DNA of 64,000 bases from JAWVFM01 sp963823245 (GTDB lineage Bacteria; Actinomycetota; Thermoleophilia; Solirubrobacterales; 70-9). Position 1 is the stretch's first letter, and every line of letters begins with the position of its first letter. A model generated the notes under the pieces. It ran no database searches. It saw only the letters and a program-made list of their open reading frames with translations, and was not told the DNA's origin. Below, piece after piece: positions 46,728 through 55,939 of this stretch. The stretch is from contig CAWGKQ010000007.1 of assembly GCA_963823245.1 (NCBI GenBank), forward strand, positions 310,001-374,000. Direction: 5' to 3'. Made by a program: the position numbers and the translations under genes.

Positions 46728-47963
46728 TTAACCCGTTGGGGCCGGGCTGCAGGCGGGGTCGCTCGGGGGGTCGTGCCCGAGGAACTGCTTCACCGCGCGC
46801 AGGCACTCCGAGTGCGAGACGACGAGGTTGCCGGCGGCGGACGTGCTCGAGGGCTTCAGCACGTCGGCGCCGGCGGTCCCCGAGATCGCGGCCGAGAAGA
46901 CGAGCTGCGGCAGGGTGAAGGCGCCCATGTCGCTGACGAACGCCTTCGGCGCGTTCCAGGCGATGAACGGGCCGTGCAGGAAGTTGTAGGGGAGGCGCAG
47001 CGGGTCGGTGAGGCGGCTCTTGATGCCGTTGAGGACGATCTGCTGGAACTGCGCGCGCTCGATGTCGCTGCCCGTGAACTGGCCGTGCCCGCAGGTGTTC
47101 TCGCGCGTCCGGGCGAGCGTCAGCGCCTGGTCGGCGTCGAGCGTGTGGGTGCCCTTGTCGAGCTTCAGGCTGAAGCCGCCCTGCGAGGCGCCGCCCGAGA
47201 TGTCGGAGCAGACCTTCTCAGGGAGGTCGACCTCGACGCCTCCGATCGAGTTGATGAAGTCGCGGAAGCCGTTGAAGTCGACGATCGCGATGTGGTCGAT
47301 CGGCATGCCGAGGAAGTCCTCGATCGTCTTTATCGTCAGCTTCGCTCCGCCGAAGGCGTAGGCGGAGTTGATCTTCTGCCCGCCGTGCCCGGGAATGGTC
47401 GCGAGCGTGTCGCGCGGGATCGAGAGCTTGCGGAACGTCGTCGCGCCCGCGCGCACCAGGAGGATCGTGTCGGATCGGTAGGGCAGGCAGGTCTTCGGCG
47501 GCGTCTCCCCGCGGCTTGCCGCCTTCACGCAGTGCTCGGGCGTCGCCTCGCCCTCCGACGCGAGCCCGGACGGGCGCACGTCGGTGCCGAGCACGAGGAT
47601 GGTCTGCGGGTCGACCGCGAGGAATGGGTTTCCGTTCAGCAGGTCGCCGACCCCGCCCGCGAGCTTCGAGCTCTGGATCTGCGCCGAGACGGCGAACAGC
47701 ACGATGCTGAGGACGATCCAGCCGAGCGCCGCGATCCCCACCCACTTGAGGACCCTGCGCCACGTCGGCTTCGGCGCGCCGGGAAGCTTCGGCTGCTTGG
47801 AGCCCCTGTCCTTCGGCTTCTTCGACGAGCCGCTGAGCCGATCGCGCAGCCCCGAGACGTCGGGCGGGTGCCAACCCGAGAAGAGGCCGCGGCGTGATTT
47901 GTAGACCTTGTACTCGGGGCGCTCCGGGCGATCGGGCTTACCCCGGGGGTCGTCGGGAGGCAT
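46728..47963 (-). CDS. LytR-CpsA-Psr (LCP) family protein
   Basis: Transfers lipid-linked glycopolymers to the cell wall. 411 aa: a Pro/Lys-rich cytoplasmic start (residues 1-75), one transmembrane helix (VLKWVGIAALGWIVLSIVLF), then the LCP domain: ILVLGTDVRPSGLA, YRSDTILLVRAGATTFRKLS, IPRDTLATIPGHGGQKINSA, YAFGGAKLTIKTIEDFLGM, DHIAIVDFNGFRDFINSIGG and LDADQALTLARTREN. The conserved Arg and Asp residues for pyrophosphate binding are present. Divergent from the ROK kinase with 22 bp between starts. Intact. Confidence 0.93.
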   Translation of the reverse strand: MPPDDPRGKPDRPERPEYKVYKSRRGLFSGWHPPDVSGLRDRLSGSSKKPKDRGSKQPKLPGAPKPTWRRVLKWVGIAALGWIVLSIVLFAVSAQIQSSKLAGGVGDLLNGNPFLAVDPQTILVLGTDVRPSGLASEGEATPEHCVKAASRGETPPKTCLPYRSDTILLVRAGATTFRKLSIPRDTLATIPGHGGQKINSAYAFGGAKLTIKTIEDFLGMPIDHIAIVDFNGFRDFINSIGGVEVDLPEKVCSDISGGASQGGFSLKLDKGTHTLDADQALTLARTRENTCGHGQFTGSDIERAQFQQIVLNGIKSRLTDPLRLPYNFLHGPFIAWNAPKAFVSDMGAFTLPQLVFSAAISGTAGADVLKPSSTSAAGNLVVSHSECLRAVKQFLGHDPPSDPACSPAPTG

Positions 47964-47985
47964 CGGGGGTTATGAATACTCGTTG

Positions 47986-48941
47986 ATGGCTGAGACGGTT
48001 GGAGTCGACCTCGGCGGGACCAAGATGGCGGTGGGCGTCACCGACGGCGATGTCGAGCTGCTCTACCGTTCGACGGCGCCGAGCGTGGGCCTCCATCAGG
48101 AAGAGGTGCTCGCCACGCTCGAGCGCCAGCTCCGCGCGGCGCTCGAGGCGCGCCCCAAGGCGGAGGCGATCGGCCTCGGGATCCCGTGCACGATCGACCG
48201 CGAGCGCGGGGTCGCGATCGAGGCGGTGAACCTCAACCTCGCGGACGTCCCGATCCGCGACCTCATCTCCGAGCGCCTCGGGCTCCCGACCTTCATCGAC
48301 AACGACGCCAACGTCGCGGCCATCGCCGAGCACCGCTTCGGCGCCGGGCGCGGTGCCCGCGACCTCGTTCTCCTGACGATCGGCACCGGGATCGGGGGCG
48401 GCCTCATCATCGATGGGAAGCCCTACCGGGGGTCGATCGGCGCCGGAGCAGAGCTCGGCCACATGGTCATCGACAAGGATGGGCCGCGCTGCCAGGGGCA
48501 CTGCCCGAACCGCGGCTGCCTGGAGGCGCTCGCCTCCGGCCACGCGCTCGCGCGAGAGGGCGCCGCGGCCGCAGAGCGCGAGCCGGAGTCGGCGCTCGGG
48601 CGGCTGCGGTCCGGCGGGCAGGTGATCGACGGCAAGGACGTGACGGCGGCGGCGATCGCCGGCGACGATGCCGCGGTCGGGGCGGTCGCGGAGATCGGGC
48701 GCAACCTGGGGTCGGCCTCGCGAGCTACGCCAACATCTTCAACCCCGACCTGATCGTGATCGGAGGCGGGGTGATCGCCGCGGGCGACCTGCTCCTCGAG
48801 CCGGCGCGTGGGGAGCTTCGCGCCCGGGCGCTGCGGCCGATGAACGAGGTCGAGGTCAAGCCGGCCGAGCTCGGCCCCGACGCGGGAATGATCGGGGCCG
48901 CGGCGCTGGCGGCGCTCGAGATGGCGGACGAAGAGTTGTGA
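47986..48941 (+). CDS. ROK-family sugar kinase (glucokinase-like), one frameshift
   Basis: Phosphorylates glucose or a related hexose. ATG 47986. VGVDLGGTKMAVGV (phosphate loop), LGIPCTIDRERG, LPTFIDNDANVAAIAEHRFG with the catalytic Asp, LLTIGTGIGGGLIIDGKPYR, ELGHMVID (His), and the zinc motif CQGHCPNRGCLEALAS. After a frame change near 48711 comes ANIFNPDLIVIGGGVIAAG to the end at 48941. The length (about 317 aa) is normal. The end carries a 15-bp direct repeat with the following spacer (48920 and 48964). Confidence 0.9.
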
Positions 48942-49025
48942 TGGCGCGGTGCCGCAGGCGGCGGATGGCGGACGAAGACCGGCGCGACACTAGGCGCCGC
49001 GAGATGCTGGTGATGGGTTCCTAGC

Positions 49026-49850
49026 GTGGCCGGACGCCTGACGATCTGCCCGACGCCGATCGGGAACCTCGAGGACCTCTCGCCGCGGGCGCGGCGAGCG
49101 CTCACCGAGGCCGACCTGGTCGCGTGCGAGGACACTCGCCACACAGGACGCCTCTACGAGCGGCTCGAGCTCGAGCACCCGAGGCTCGTCTCCTACCACG
49201 AGGGCAACGAGGCCGAGCGCGCTCCCGCGCTCGCGCAGGAGATCGAGCGCGGCGCCAAGGTGACGCTGGTGAGCGACGCTGGCACGCCCGTGATCTCCGA
49301 TCCCGGATACCGGCTGGTGCGCGCCTGCGTCGAGCGGGGGCTCGACCTCGAGGTGCTGCCGGGCCCCTCGGCGATCATCACGGCGCTCGTCGCCTCCGGC
49401 CTGCCGGTCGATCGGTGGCGCTTCGAGGGCTTCTTCCCGCGGCGCGGGGGAGAGCTCGAGCGCGTGCTCGCCGCCCCGGAGACGGTGGTGGCGTTCGAAT
49501 CGCCGCGGCGCCTGCCGGACTCGCTCGCCGCCCTCGCCGCCCTCGCCCCCGACCGCGAGGCGGCGGTCTGCCGCGAGCTCACGAAGATGCACGAAGAGGT
49601 CGCACGGGGGACTCTGGGAGAGCTCGCTCGCCGCTTTCGGGGCGAGGCCCGCGGCGAGATCGTCGTCGTGATCGCCCCCGCCGAGCGGGCGCCCGACCGC
49701 GTCGACCTCGCGTTCGCCGTCGACGCGCTGCGGCGGCTCGTGCAGGCCGGCGCGCGTCCGCGCGCCGCCGCCGGGGTCGTGGCGGCCCTCACCGGGACGC
49801 GAGCAAACCAGCTCTACAGCGAGCTGACCGGGCGCGCCCCGCGCGAGTGA
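49026..49850 (+). CDS. rsmI: 16S rRNA (cytidine-1402-2'-O)-methyltransferase
   Basis: Methylates the ribose of C1402 in the ribosomal P site. 274 aa: GRLTICPTPIGNLEDLSPRA, ADLVACEDTRHTG, YHEGNEAER, VTLVSDAGTPVISDPGYRLV, VLPGPSAIITALVASGLP, FEGFFPRRGGE, VVAFESPRRLPDSL and AAVCRELTKMHEEVARGTLG. These are all signature blocks of the SAM-dependent tetrapyrrole-methylase-fold enzyme. GTG 49026 start. Intact. Confidence 0.95.
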   Translation: MAGRLTICPTPIGNLEDLSPRARRALTEADLVACEDTRHTGRLYERLELEHPRLVSYHEGNEAERAPALAQEIERGAKVTLVSDAGTPVISDPGYRLVRACVERGLDLEVLPGPSAIITALVASGLPVDRWRFEGFFPRRGGELERVLAAPETVVAFESPRRLPDSLAALAALAPDREAAVCRELTKMHEEVARGTLGELARRFRGEARGEIVVVIAPAERAPDRVDLAFAVDALRRLVQAGARPRAAAGVVAALTGTRANQLYSELTGRAPRE

Positions 49851-49859
49851 CCGTATGAA

Positions 49860-49930
49860 TGATCCTTAACGGTGCCTACGCAGGGCAACGATTAGGATCC
49901 CCCTCGCGAATTAGGATCACGGTCGCGAGG
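49860..49930. promoter_or_regulatory. Repeat-rich region upstream of the mce operon
   Basis: The 192-bp gap before the mce operon holds ATTAGGATC twice in direct orientation (49891-49899 and 49910-49918) and a near-inverse GATCCTTAA (49860-49868). An inverted repeat CCTCGCGA (49902-49909) / TCGCGAGG (49923-49930) embraces the second direct copy. This looks like a regulated promoter for mce rather than a simple terminator of rsmI. The segment 49931-50042 shows no feature I can name beyond a GAGGAG-like Shine-Dalgarno stretch. Confidence 0.45.
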
Positions 49931-50042
49931 AGTGACGCGCCGGGGAAGAGGACTCCTCGGCCGGGAACGGAGAGGATGTCCGCGCGCCGCAGCAAGTCGA
50001 GGCTAGCTTCAAGGGGACGAGAGGAGTGACGACGACGGTCCG

Positions 50043-51419
50043 TTGACGCTCGTCGAGGAAACCACCGCTCCGACGCGCAAATCGCGGCTGTCGCGTGTCG
50101 TCGCGCTCGCCGCCCTGATCGTCGCGTTCATCCTCGTCGTCTACGTCCTCTTCTTCTCCGGCGGCGGCGGCCGCACGTACCACCTCCTGTTCCAGAACGG
50201 CGGCCAGCTGGTTTCTGGAAACCAGGTTCTCGTCGCCGGACAGCCGATCGGCAGCGTCGACTCGATCAGCCTCACGGACAACTCGCAGGCCGACGTGACG
50301 GTCTCGATGGACGTGCCGCTCCGCGAGGGCACCGTCGCGGTGATCCGCACCACCTCGCTCTCCGGCGTCGCCAACCGCTACATCTCGATCACGCCGGCCC
50401 CGAACGACGCGCAAGGAGCTGCCGAGCGGGTCGACGCTCCACGGCGAGAGCACCGTGGCGCCCGTCGACCTCGATCAGCTCTTCAACACGTTCAATCCGC
50501 GCACGCGGCAGGGACTGCGTGACTTCATCAAGGGCAACGCGCAGATCTACGCCGGCGCCGCGCCGCAGGCGAACAAGACCTACAAGTACTTCGCGCCCTC
50601 GCTCGACGCGACCCAGCGCCTCCTCGCCGAGCTGACGGCCGACCAGCGCACGTTCACGCGCTTCATCGTCGCGAGCGGAAGCGTCCTCACGGCGATCGGG
50701 CAGCGCGGGAACGACCTGACCAACCTCGTCTCCCATGCGAACACCACCCTGGGCGCGATCGCAAGCCAGAACCAGGCCCTCGACCAGACGCTGGTGAAGC
50801 TCCCACCGACGCTTCGCGAGGCGAACACCACCTTCGTCAACCTCCGCGCGGCGCTCGACGACCTCGATCCCCTCGTCAACGCCGCGAAGCCGGCCACGAA
50901 GAACCTGCCGACGTTCCTGCGCAACCTCCGCCCGGTCGCCGAGCGCTCGGTCCCGGTGTTCACCGATCTCGCGACCGCTCTTCGCAAGCCCGGGAAGAAC
51001 AACGACCTCGTCTCGGCCCTGCGCGGGCTGCCGAAGCTGGCAAAGCACGCCGCGACGGCCAGCCCGCACGCGGTGGCGGCGATCAACGCATCGCTGCCCG
51101 ACGATCTCGTTCGCCCGGCCCTACAGCCCCGAGCTCGCCGGGTTCCTCACCAAGATCGGCCAAGCGACGTCGTACTACGACGCCAACGGCCATTACGTTC
51201 GCGTCAGCCCGGCCGACACCGGGACCTTCGCCTACAACAGCGGCACCCAGCAGCTCGACCCGATCCCTCCGGCGGCCCAGTACACCGGGCTCCAGACGGG
51301 CGTCTACACGCGCTGCCCGGGCGGCGGGACCCAGCCGATCGCCGGGCTCCAACCCGTTCCTCGACGACGGCGCCCTCATCGGCGCCTGCAACCCCAGCGA
51401 CGTCCCCCCCGGGCCATGA
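50043..51419 (+). CDS. Mce-family (MlaD-domain) protein 1, frameshifted
   Basis: First of six. TTG 50043; one N-terminal helix (VVALAALIVAFILVVYVLFF) and the Mce/MlaD beta-domain (YHLLFQNGGQLVSGNQVLVA, GQPIGSVDSISLTD, LSGVANRYISI). After a frame change near 50405 the helical tail follows (PVDLDQLFNTFNPRTRQGLR, LPTFLRNLRPVAERSVPVF), with further changes near 51118 and 51350; the end reads FLDDGALIGACNPSDVPPGP to the TGA at 51417-51419. Mce proteins form hexameric lipid-transport tubes between membrane and envelope. The stop overlaps the next ATG. Confidence 0.88.
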
Positions 51420-52999
51420 AGCGCGCCATCGCAATCCTCCTCGCCCTCTGTGCCCTCGGCGCGCTCGCCGCCTTCGGGCCCTTCGGCGGCGGCGGGTCCG
51501 ACTACGTGGTCCGCGCCTACTTCGACAACGGCGACTTCGTCGTCAACGGCGAGGACGTGAGGATCGCCGGAGCGAAGGTCGGCTCCGTCGTCGGGGAGGC
51601 GGTTTCGCTGCCGGGCGAGCCCGTCCATGCCGACGGGAAGCCCGACCCGGGGAAGGCGGTGATCGAGCTCAAGATCACCGACGCCGGCTTCCAGGGCTTC
51701 CGCCGCGACGCGTCGTGCACAGTGCGCCCGCAGTCGCTCCTCGGCGAGAAGTTCATCGACTGCTCGCCGACGAAGCCGCGCGCGCCCGGAACGCCCGAGC
51801 CGCCGCCGCTGAAGAAGATCTCGAGCGACGCCAAGTACGGCGCGGGCCAGTACTTCCTGCCGCTGGAGAACAACGGGCACGTCGTCGACATCGACATCGT
51901 CCAGAACATCAACCGGCTGCCGTTCGCCGACCGCTTCCGGATCATCATCAACGAGCTCGGCGCCGGGCTCGCAGCCCGCGGCCAGACGCTGAACGCGGTC
52001 ATCAAGCGGGCGGACCCGGCCCTGCGCGAGACCGACCAGGTGCTCCACATCCTCGCGGGACAGAACCAGGTCCTGGCCAAGCTCGCCAAGGACTCGGACA
52101 CGGTCCTTGCCCCGCTCGCCCGCGAGCGCCGCCACGTGTCCGGGTTCATCGCCAACGCGGGCGAGACCGCGCAGGCGACCGCCGAGCGCAGCGCCGACCT
52201 CGAGGCCGGCTTCCAGAAGTTCCCGCTCTTCCTGCGCAATCTGCAATCGACCAACACCCAGCTCAAGCGGTTCGCCGACCAGGCGACGCCCGTGTTCGCC
52301 GACCTCGGCGCCGCCGCCCCCACCCTTACGAAGCTGACCAAGCAGACCGCGCCGTTCGCCAGCGCGACCGAGAAGTCGCTCCTCAGCCTCGGCGACGCCG
52401 CCGCCAAGAGCACGAAGCCGCTCGTTCAGTCGGACCCGGTCGTCGTCGACCTGCGCGACCTCTCACGCGCGACCGTGGCGCCGTCGAAGGACCTCGACAA
52501 GCTGCTCTCGACCCTGAAGCTCAGCGGCGGCGACCAGCAGCTCCTCAAGTTCATCTACAACACTGCCGGCTCGGTTAACGGCTTCGACAAGTTCGGGCAC
52601 ATCCTGCGCGCGAACCTCCTCGTCACGAGCTGCGTCGACTACGTGATCGTCCCCGCCACCGGCTGCGGCGCCAACTTCACCGGCCCCGGCTCGGCGAGCG
52701 GCATCGCGTCGCCGGTCGCGATCGACGCCACCGGCGAATCCGCCCCGGGCGCCGGGAGCGTGCCGGCGACGAAGGCAAAGGCCGGCGCGGCGAGCGCGGC
52801 GACCCGCAGCACGCTGCGCGGCGCGGCCAGCGTCCTGCAGTTCCTCGTCGGCGGCAACGACTCCAACCATCGCGGGCACGACCAGTACGGCGGGGTGAAC
52901 GCGGGCGGCACGGTCCACCAGCCGCGGCCTGGCCGCGGCGGCGTGCCCCTGGGCCCGACGCCCCAGCCCGGTCAGCAAGTGCCAGGAGGCACGGGATGA
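51416..52999 (+). CDS. Mce-family (MlaD-domain) protein 2
   Basis: 527 aa, intact, ATG 51416 inside ATGA. It has a signal/anchor (IAILLALCALGALAAFGPFG), the Mce domain (VVRAYFDNGDFVVNGEDVRI, AGAKVGSVVGEAV, RPQSLLGEKFIDCSP), a long helical part (LPFADRFRIIINELGAGLAA, LRNLQSTNTQLKRFADQATP) and a low-complexity Gly/Pro/Gln tail. The middle contains INRLPFADRF in place of the usual Leu-rich start of the helical needle. Second subunit of the transport tube. Confidence 0.92.
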   Translation: MKRAIAILLALCALGALAAFGPFGGGGSDYVVRAYFDNGDFVVNGEDVRIAGAKVGSVVGEAVSLPGEPVHADGKPDPGKAVIELKITDAGFQGFRRDASCTVRPQSLLGEKFIDCSPTKPRAPGTPEPPPLKKISSDAKYGAGQYFLPLENNGHVVDIDIVQNINRLPFADRFRIIINELGAGLAARGQTLNAVIKRADPALRETDQVLHILAGQNQVLAKLAKDSDTVLAPLARERRHVSGFIANAGETAQATAERSADLEAGFQKFPLFLRNLQSTNTQLKRFADQATPVFADLGAAAPTLTKLTKQTAPFASATEKSLLSLGDAAAKSTKPLVQSDPVVVDLRDLSRATVAPSKDLDKLLSTLKLSGGDQQLLKFIYNTAGSVNGFDKFGHILRANLLVTSCVDYVIVPATGCGANFTGPGSASGIASPVAIDATGESAPGAGSVPATKAKAGAASAATRSTLRGAASVLQFLVGGNDSNHRGHDQYGGVNAGGTVHQPRPGRGGVPLGPTPQPGQQVPGGTG

Positions 53000-54440
53000 G
53001 GCGCGGGGGAATCGCCGCCTCCTTCGCGGCCAGCCCGACGCTGGTTGGCGCGATCACCACGCTCATCGCGGTGGTGGCGATCTTCCTCGCCTATAACGCC
53101 AACCACGGCCTTCCGTTCGTCGCCAGCTACCGGCTCTCGGCGATCGTCCCGAACGCGCAGTCGCTCGTGCCGGGCAACGAGGTGCGCGTCGGCGGCGTTC
53201 TCGTCGGAACCGTCGAGGAGATCACGCCGATCCAGCGCCCCGACGGCGGCGTGGACGCCAAGCTCGACCTGAAGCTCGACCAGAGCGCGAAGCCGATCCC
53301 GGTCAACTCCACGGTCGTGATCCGGGCGAAGTCGGCCCTCGGCCTCAAGTACCTGGAGATCAACAAGGGCAACTCGTCGAAGAGCTACCCCGCCGGCGCG
53401 ACGATCGCCCGCAAGCACGCCAAGCCGGAGACCATCGACCTCGACCAGGTCCTCAACACGTTCAACGAGCCCACGCAGCCTCGCCATTCAGCGCAACCTC
53501 CTCGAGTTCGGCAACGCGCTGATCGGCCGCGGGCCTGCGATCAACGAGGCGATCGGCAATCTCAAGCCGCTTCTCAACCGCCTGCCGCCCGGTCATGCGC
53601 GTGCTGGCATCGCCGCGAACCGGCCTGGCCGAGTTCTTCCGCGCCCTCGAGGCGACGTCGGCCGAGGTCGCACCGGTGGCCGAGACGCAGGCGCGCATGT
53701 TCGTCTCCCTGGACACGACCTTCCGCGCCTTCGCCAGCATCGCGCGCCCGTTCCTGCAGGAGACGATCTCGAAGACACCGCCCACGCTCGACACGGCCAA
53801 CCGGGCGCTTCCCGTGATTCGCCCGTTCCTCGCCCACTCGGCGACGCTGTTCGCCGACCTGCGCCCCGGCGTGCGCGCGCTCACAGACGCTGCGCCGGTC
53901 CTCTCGCGGGCGATCACCGTGGGGATCCCGGCCCTCCGCCGCTCGCCGGCCCTGAACGCGCAGCTTCCGCCGACGGCGAACAGCCTGCTCGCGTTCTCGC
54001 AGAACGCCGGCGTCCGCAACGGAATCGACCGCCTGACGAAGTCGAACAAGAAGGACCTCGGGCCCCTGCTCAACTTCGTGACGCCCGTTCAGAGCGTCTG
54101 CAACTACCCGACCCTCCTGTTCCGCAACGCGGCGAGCTCGCTGAGCCTGGGCGACGGCGGCGGTAACTGGCAGCGATTCCTGCTGTTCCAGACCCCGTTC
54201 GGGCCGAACAACGAGGGCGCGCCGGCGAGCAAGCCCGCGAACGGCGGTGGCCCCGTGCCGGAGAACAACCATCTGCACGCGAACCCGTATCCGAACACGG
54301 CAGCCCCGGGGCAGACGTTCGAGTGCGAGGCGGGCAACGAGCCCTACGCCAAGGGCCAGACAACCATCGGCAACGTCCCCGGCAACCAGGGCATCGTCAC
54401 CGCCGGGCAGATCCCGTCCCAGCTCCACGCGAAACCATGA
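52996..54440 (+). CDS. Mce-family (MlaD-domain) protein 3, frameshifted
   Basis: ATG 52996 overlaps the previous TGA. Anchor helix LVGAITTLIAVVAIFLAYNA, Mce domain (YRLSAIVPNAQSLVPGNEVR, VGGVLVGTVEEITPI, KSALGLKYLEINKG), then LDQVLNTFNEPT. Frame changes near 53475 and 53590 lead to LLEFGNALIGRGPAINEAIG and VMRVLASPRTGLAEFFRALE, and the rest is continuous to 54440. About 480 aa. The tail includes NPYPNTAAPGQTFECEAGNE, reminiscent of actinobacterial MceC-type ends. Confidence 0.9.
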
Positions 54441-55939
54441 GCCCACGCAAGACATTCCAGCCCGACGAGCGCGTCTTCGGCCGCAACTACCGCGGCCGGC
54501 CGTGGATGATCGGCCTCGCCTTCGTGGTCGTGGGCCTCATCGGCCTCGTGCTCGCCTACACGAAGCACATCCCGTTCACGGGCTACGGCTATGAGCTCAA
54601 GGCCGTCTTCCGCAACGCTCCGGTGGTCGCGCCCAATTCTCCGGTGCGGATCGCCGGGGTGAACGTGGGCAAGGTGATCTCGACCGAGCGCAAGGGCAAC
54701 GCGAACGAGATCACGTTCACGGTCTCCGACTCCGGGCGTCCCGTGCGCGACGACGCGCAGCTGATCATCAGGCCGCGACTCTTCCTCGAGGGCAACTTCT
54801 TCCTCGACCTCCAGCCCGGCAGCCCAACAGCGCCCGAGCTCCCGAGCGGAGGCACGATCCCGATCCCCAACACGGCCACCGCCGTCCAGCTCGATCAGGT
54901 GCTGGGCGCGCTCCGCGCGCCGGAGCGCGCGGACCTTCAGGAGGTGCTGAGGGTCTATGGACGCGCCCTGACGAAGACGCCGACCCCGGCCGAGGACGCC
55001 ACCCAGTCCCCGGTGGTGCAGGGCGTGAACGCGGCCGGCGCCCTCAACAACTCGTTCCACTACGGCGCGAGCGCCGGCAAGAACACGGCGATCGTCAGCG
55101 AGGCGCTCCTGGGGCTCAAGGAGCACGACCTCTCGAGCCTGATCGCGGCGCAGAGCCGCGTATTCGGCACGCTCGTCTCGCGCGAGAGCCAGCTCCAGGA
55201 CCTGATCACAAACCTCAACACCACGATGGGCGCGTTGGCCGCCCAGGCGGCAAACCTCGCGACCACGGTCGGCCTCCTGCCTCCGACGCTGGACCAGGCG
55301 CGCACCACCTTCCGCGATCTCAACGCCTCGTTCCCCGCCCTGCGCGCGTACGCGATCTCGGCGACGCCGGGGATCAAGCAGCTTCCGGCGACGATCAGGG
55401 CGGGCCTTCCCTGGCTGCGCCAGGCGCAGGCCCTGCTCCAGCCCAGCGAGCTCGGCAACCTCGCCCAGCTCGTCCGCGACTCCGCGCCCGACACCGCTCG
55501 CGCGGTGAAGGCCACCACGCAGTTCCTCCCGCAGCTCGACCTGACGAGCCGGTGCACGACCAACGTCCTCATCCCTGCCGGCGACACCGTCGTGAGCGAC
55601 TCGCGGTTCGGCACCGGCCAGCCGAACTCGCACGAGTTCTTCTACGGACTCACCAACACCACCAGCGTCGGGCAGGGCTTCGACGGCAACGGGAGCTACC
55701 TACGGGTGAACGCCGGCGGCGGCGCGAACCTGGTGACGGCGCCGAACAAGGGCGGCGGGTTCGCGAACAGCTCGGTGTGGGGCAACAACGTCGCGCCCCC
55801 GCTCGGCGTCCAGCCGGTCTTCAAGACCGGCAAGCTGCCGCCGTTCCGGCCCGACTTCGCCTGCTACCGCAACCCGGTGCCGGACATCAACGGTCCCGCC
55901 GGCGCGGTCGGTCCCCCTGACCTGAAGGTGGCTCCGTGA
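54437..55939 (+). CDS. Mce-family (MlaD-domain) protein 4
   Basis: 500 aa, intact, ATG 54437 in ATGA. A short cytoplasmic start with a basic patch (FGRNYRGRPW), helix IGLAFVVVGLIGLVLAY, Mce domain (YELKAVFRNAPVVAPNSPVR, IAGVNVGKVIST, IIRPRLFLEGNFFLDLQPGS), then VQLDQVLGALRAPERADLQE and a long helical region. A C-terminal Asn/Gly-rich segment (GQGFDGNGSYLRVNAGGGAN, SVWGNNVAPPLGVQPVFKTG) follows, ending near ACYRNPVPD. The two cysteines in the tail (SRCTTN and FACYR) could pair. Confidence 0.93.
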   Translation: MSPRKTFQPDERVFGRNYRGRPWMIGLAFVVVGLIGLVLAYTKHIPFTGYGYELKAVFRNAPVVAPNSPVRIAGVNVGKVISTERKGNANEITFTVSDSGRPVRDDAQLIIRPRLFLEGNFFLDLQPGSPTAPELPSGGTIPIPNTATAVQLDQVLGALRAPERADLQEVLRVYGRALTKTPTPAEDATQSPVVQGVNAAGALNNSFHYGASAGKNTAIVSEALLGLKEHDLSSLIAAQSRVFGTLVSRESQLQDLITNLNTTMGALAAQAANLATTVGLLPPTLDQARTTFRDLNASFPALRAYAISATPGIKQLPATIRAGLPWLRQAQALLQPSELGNLAQLVRDSAPDTARAVKATTQFLPQLDLTSRCTTNVLIPAGDTVVSDSRFGTGQPNSHEFFYGLTNTTSVGQGFDGNGSYLRVNAGGGANLVTAPNKGGGFANSSVWGNNVAPPLGVQPVFKTGKLPPFRPDFACYRNPVPDINGPAGAVGPPDLKVAP

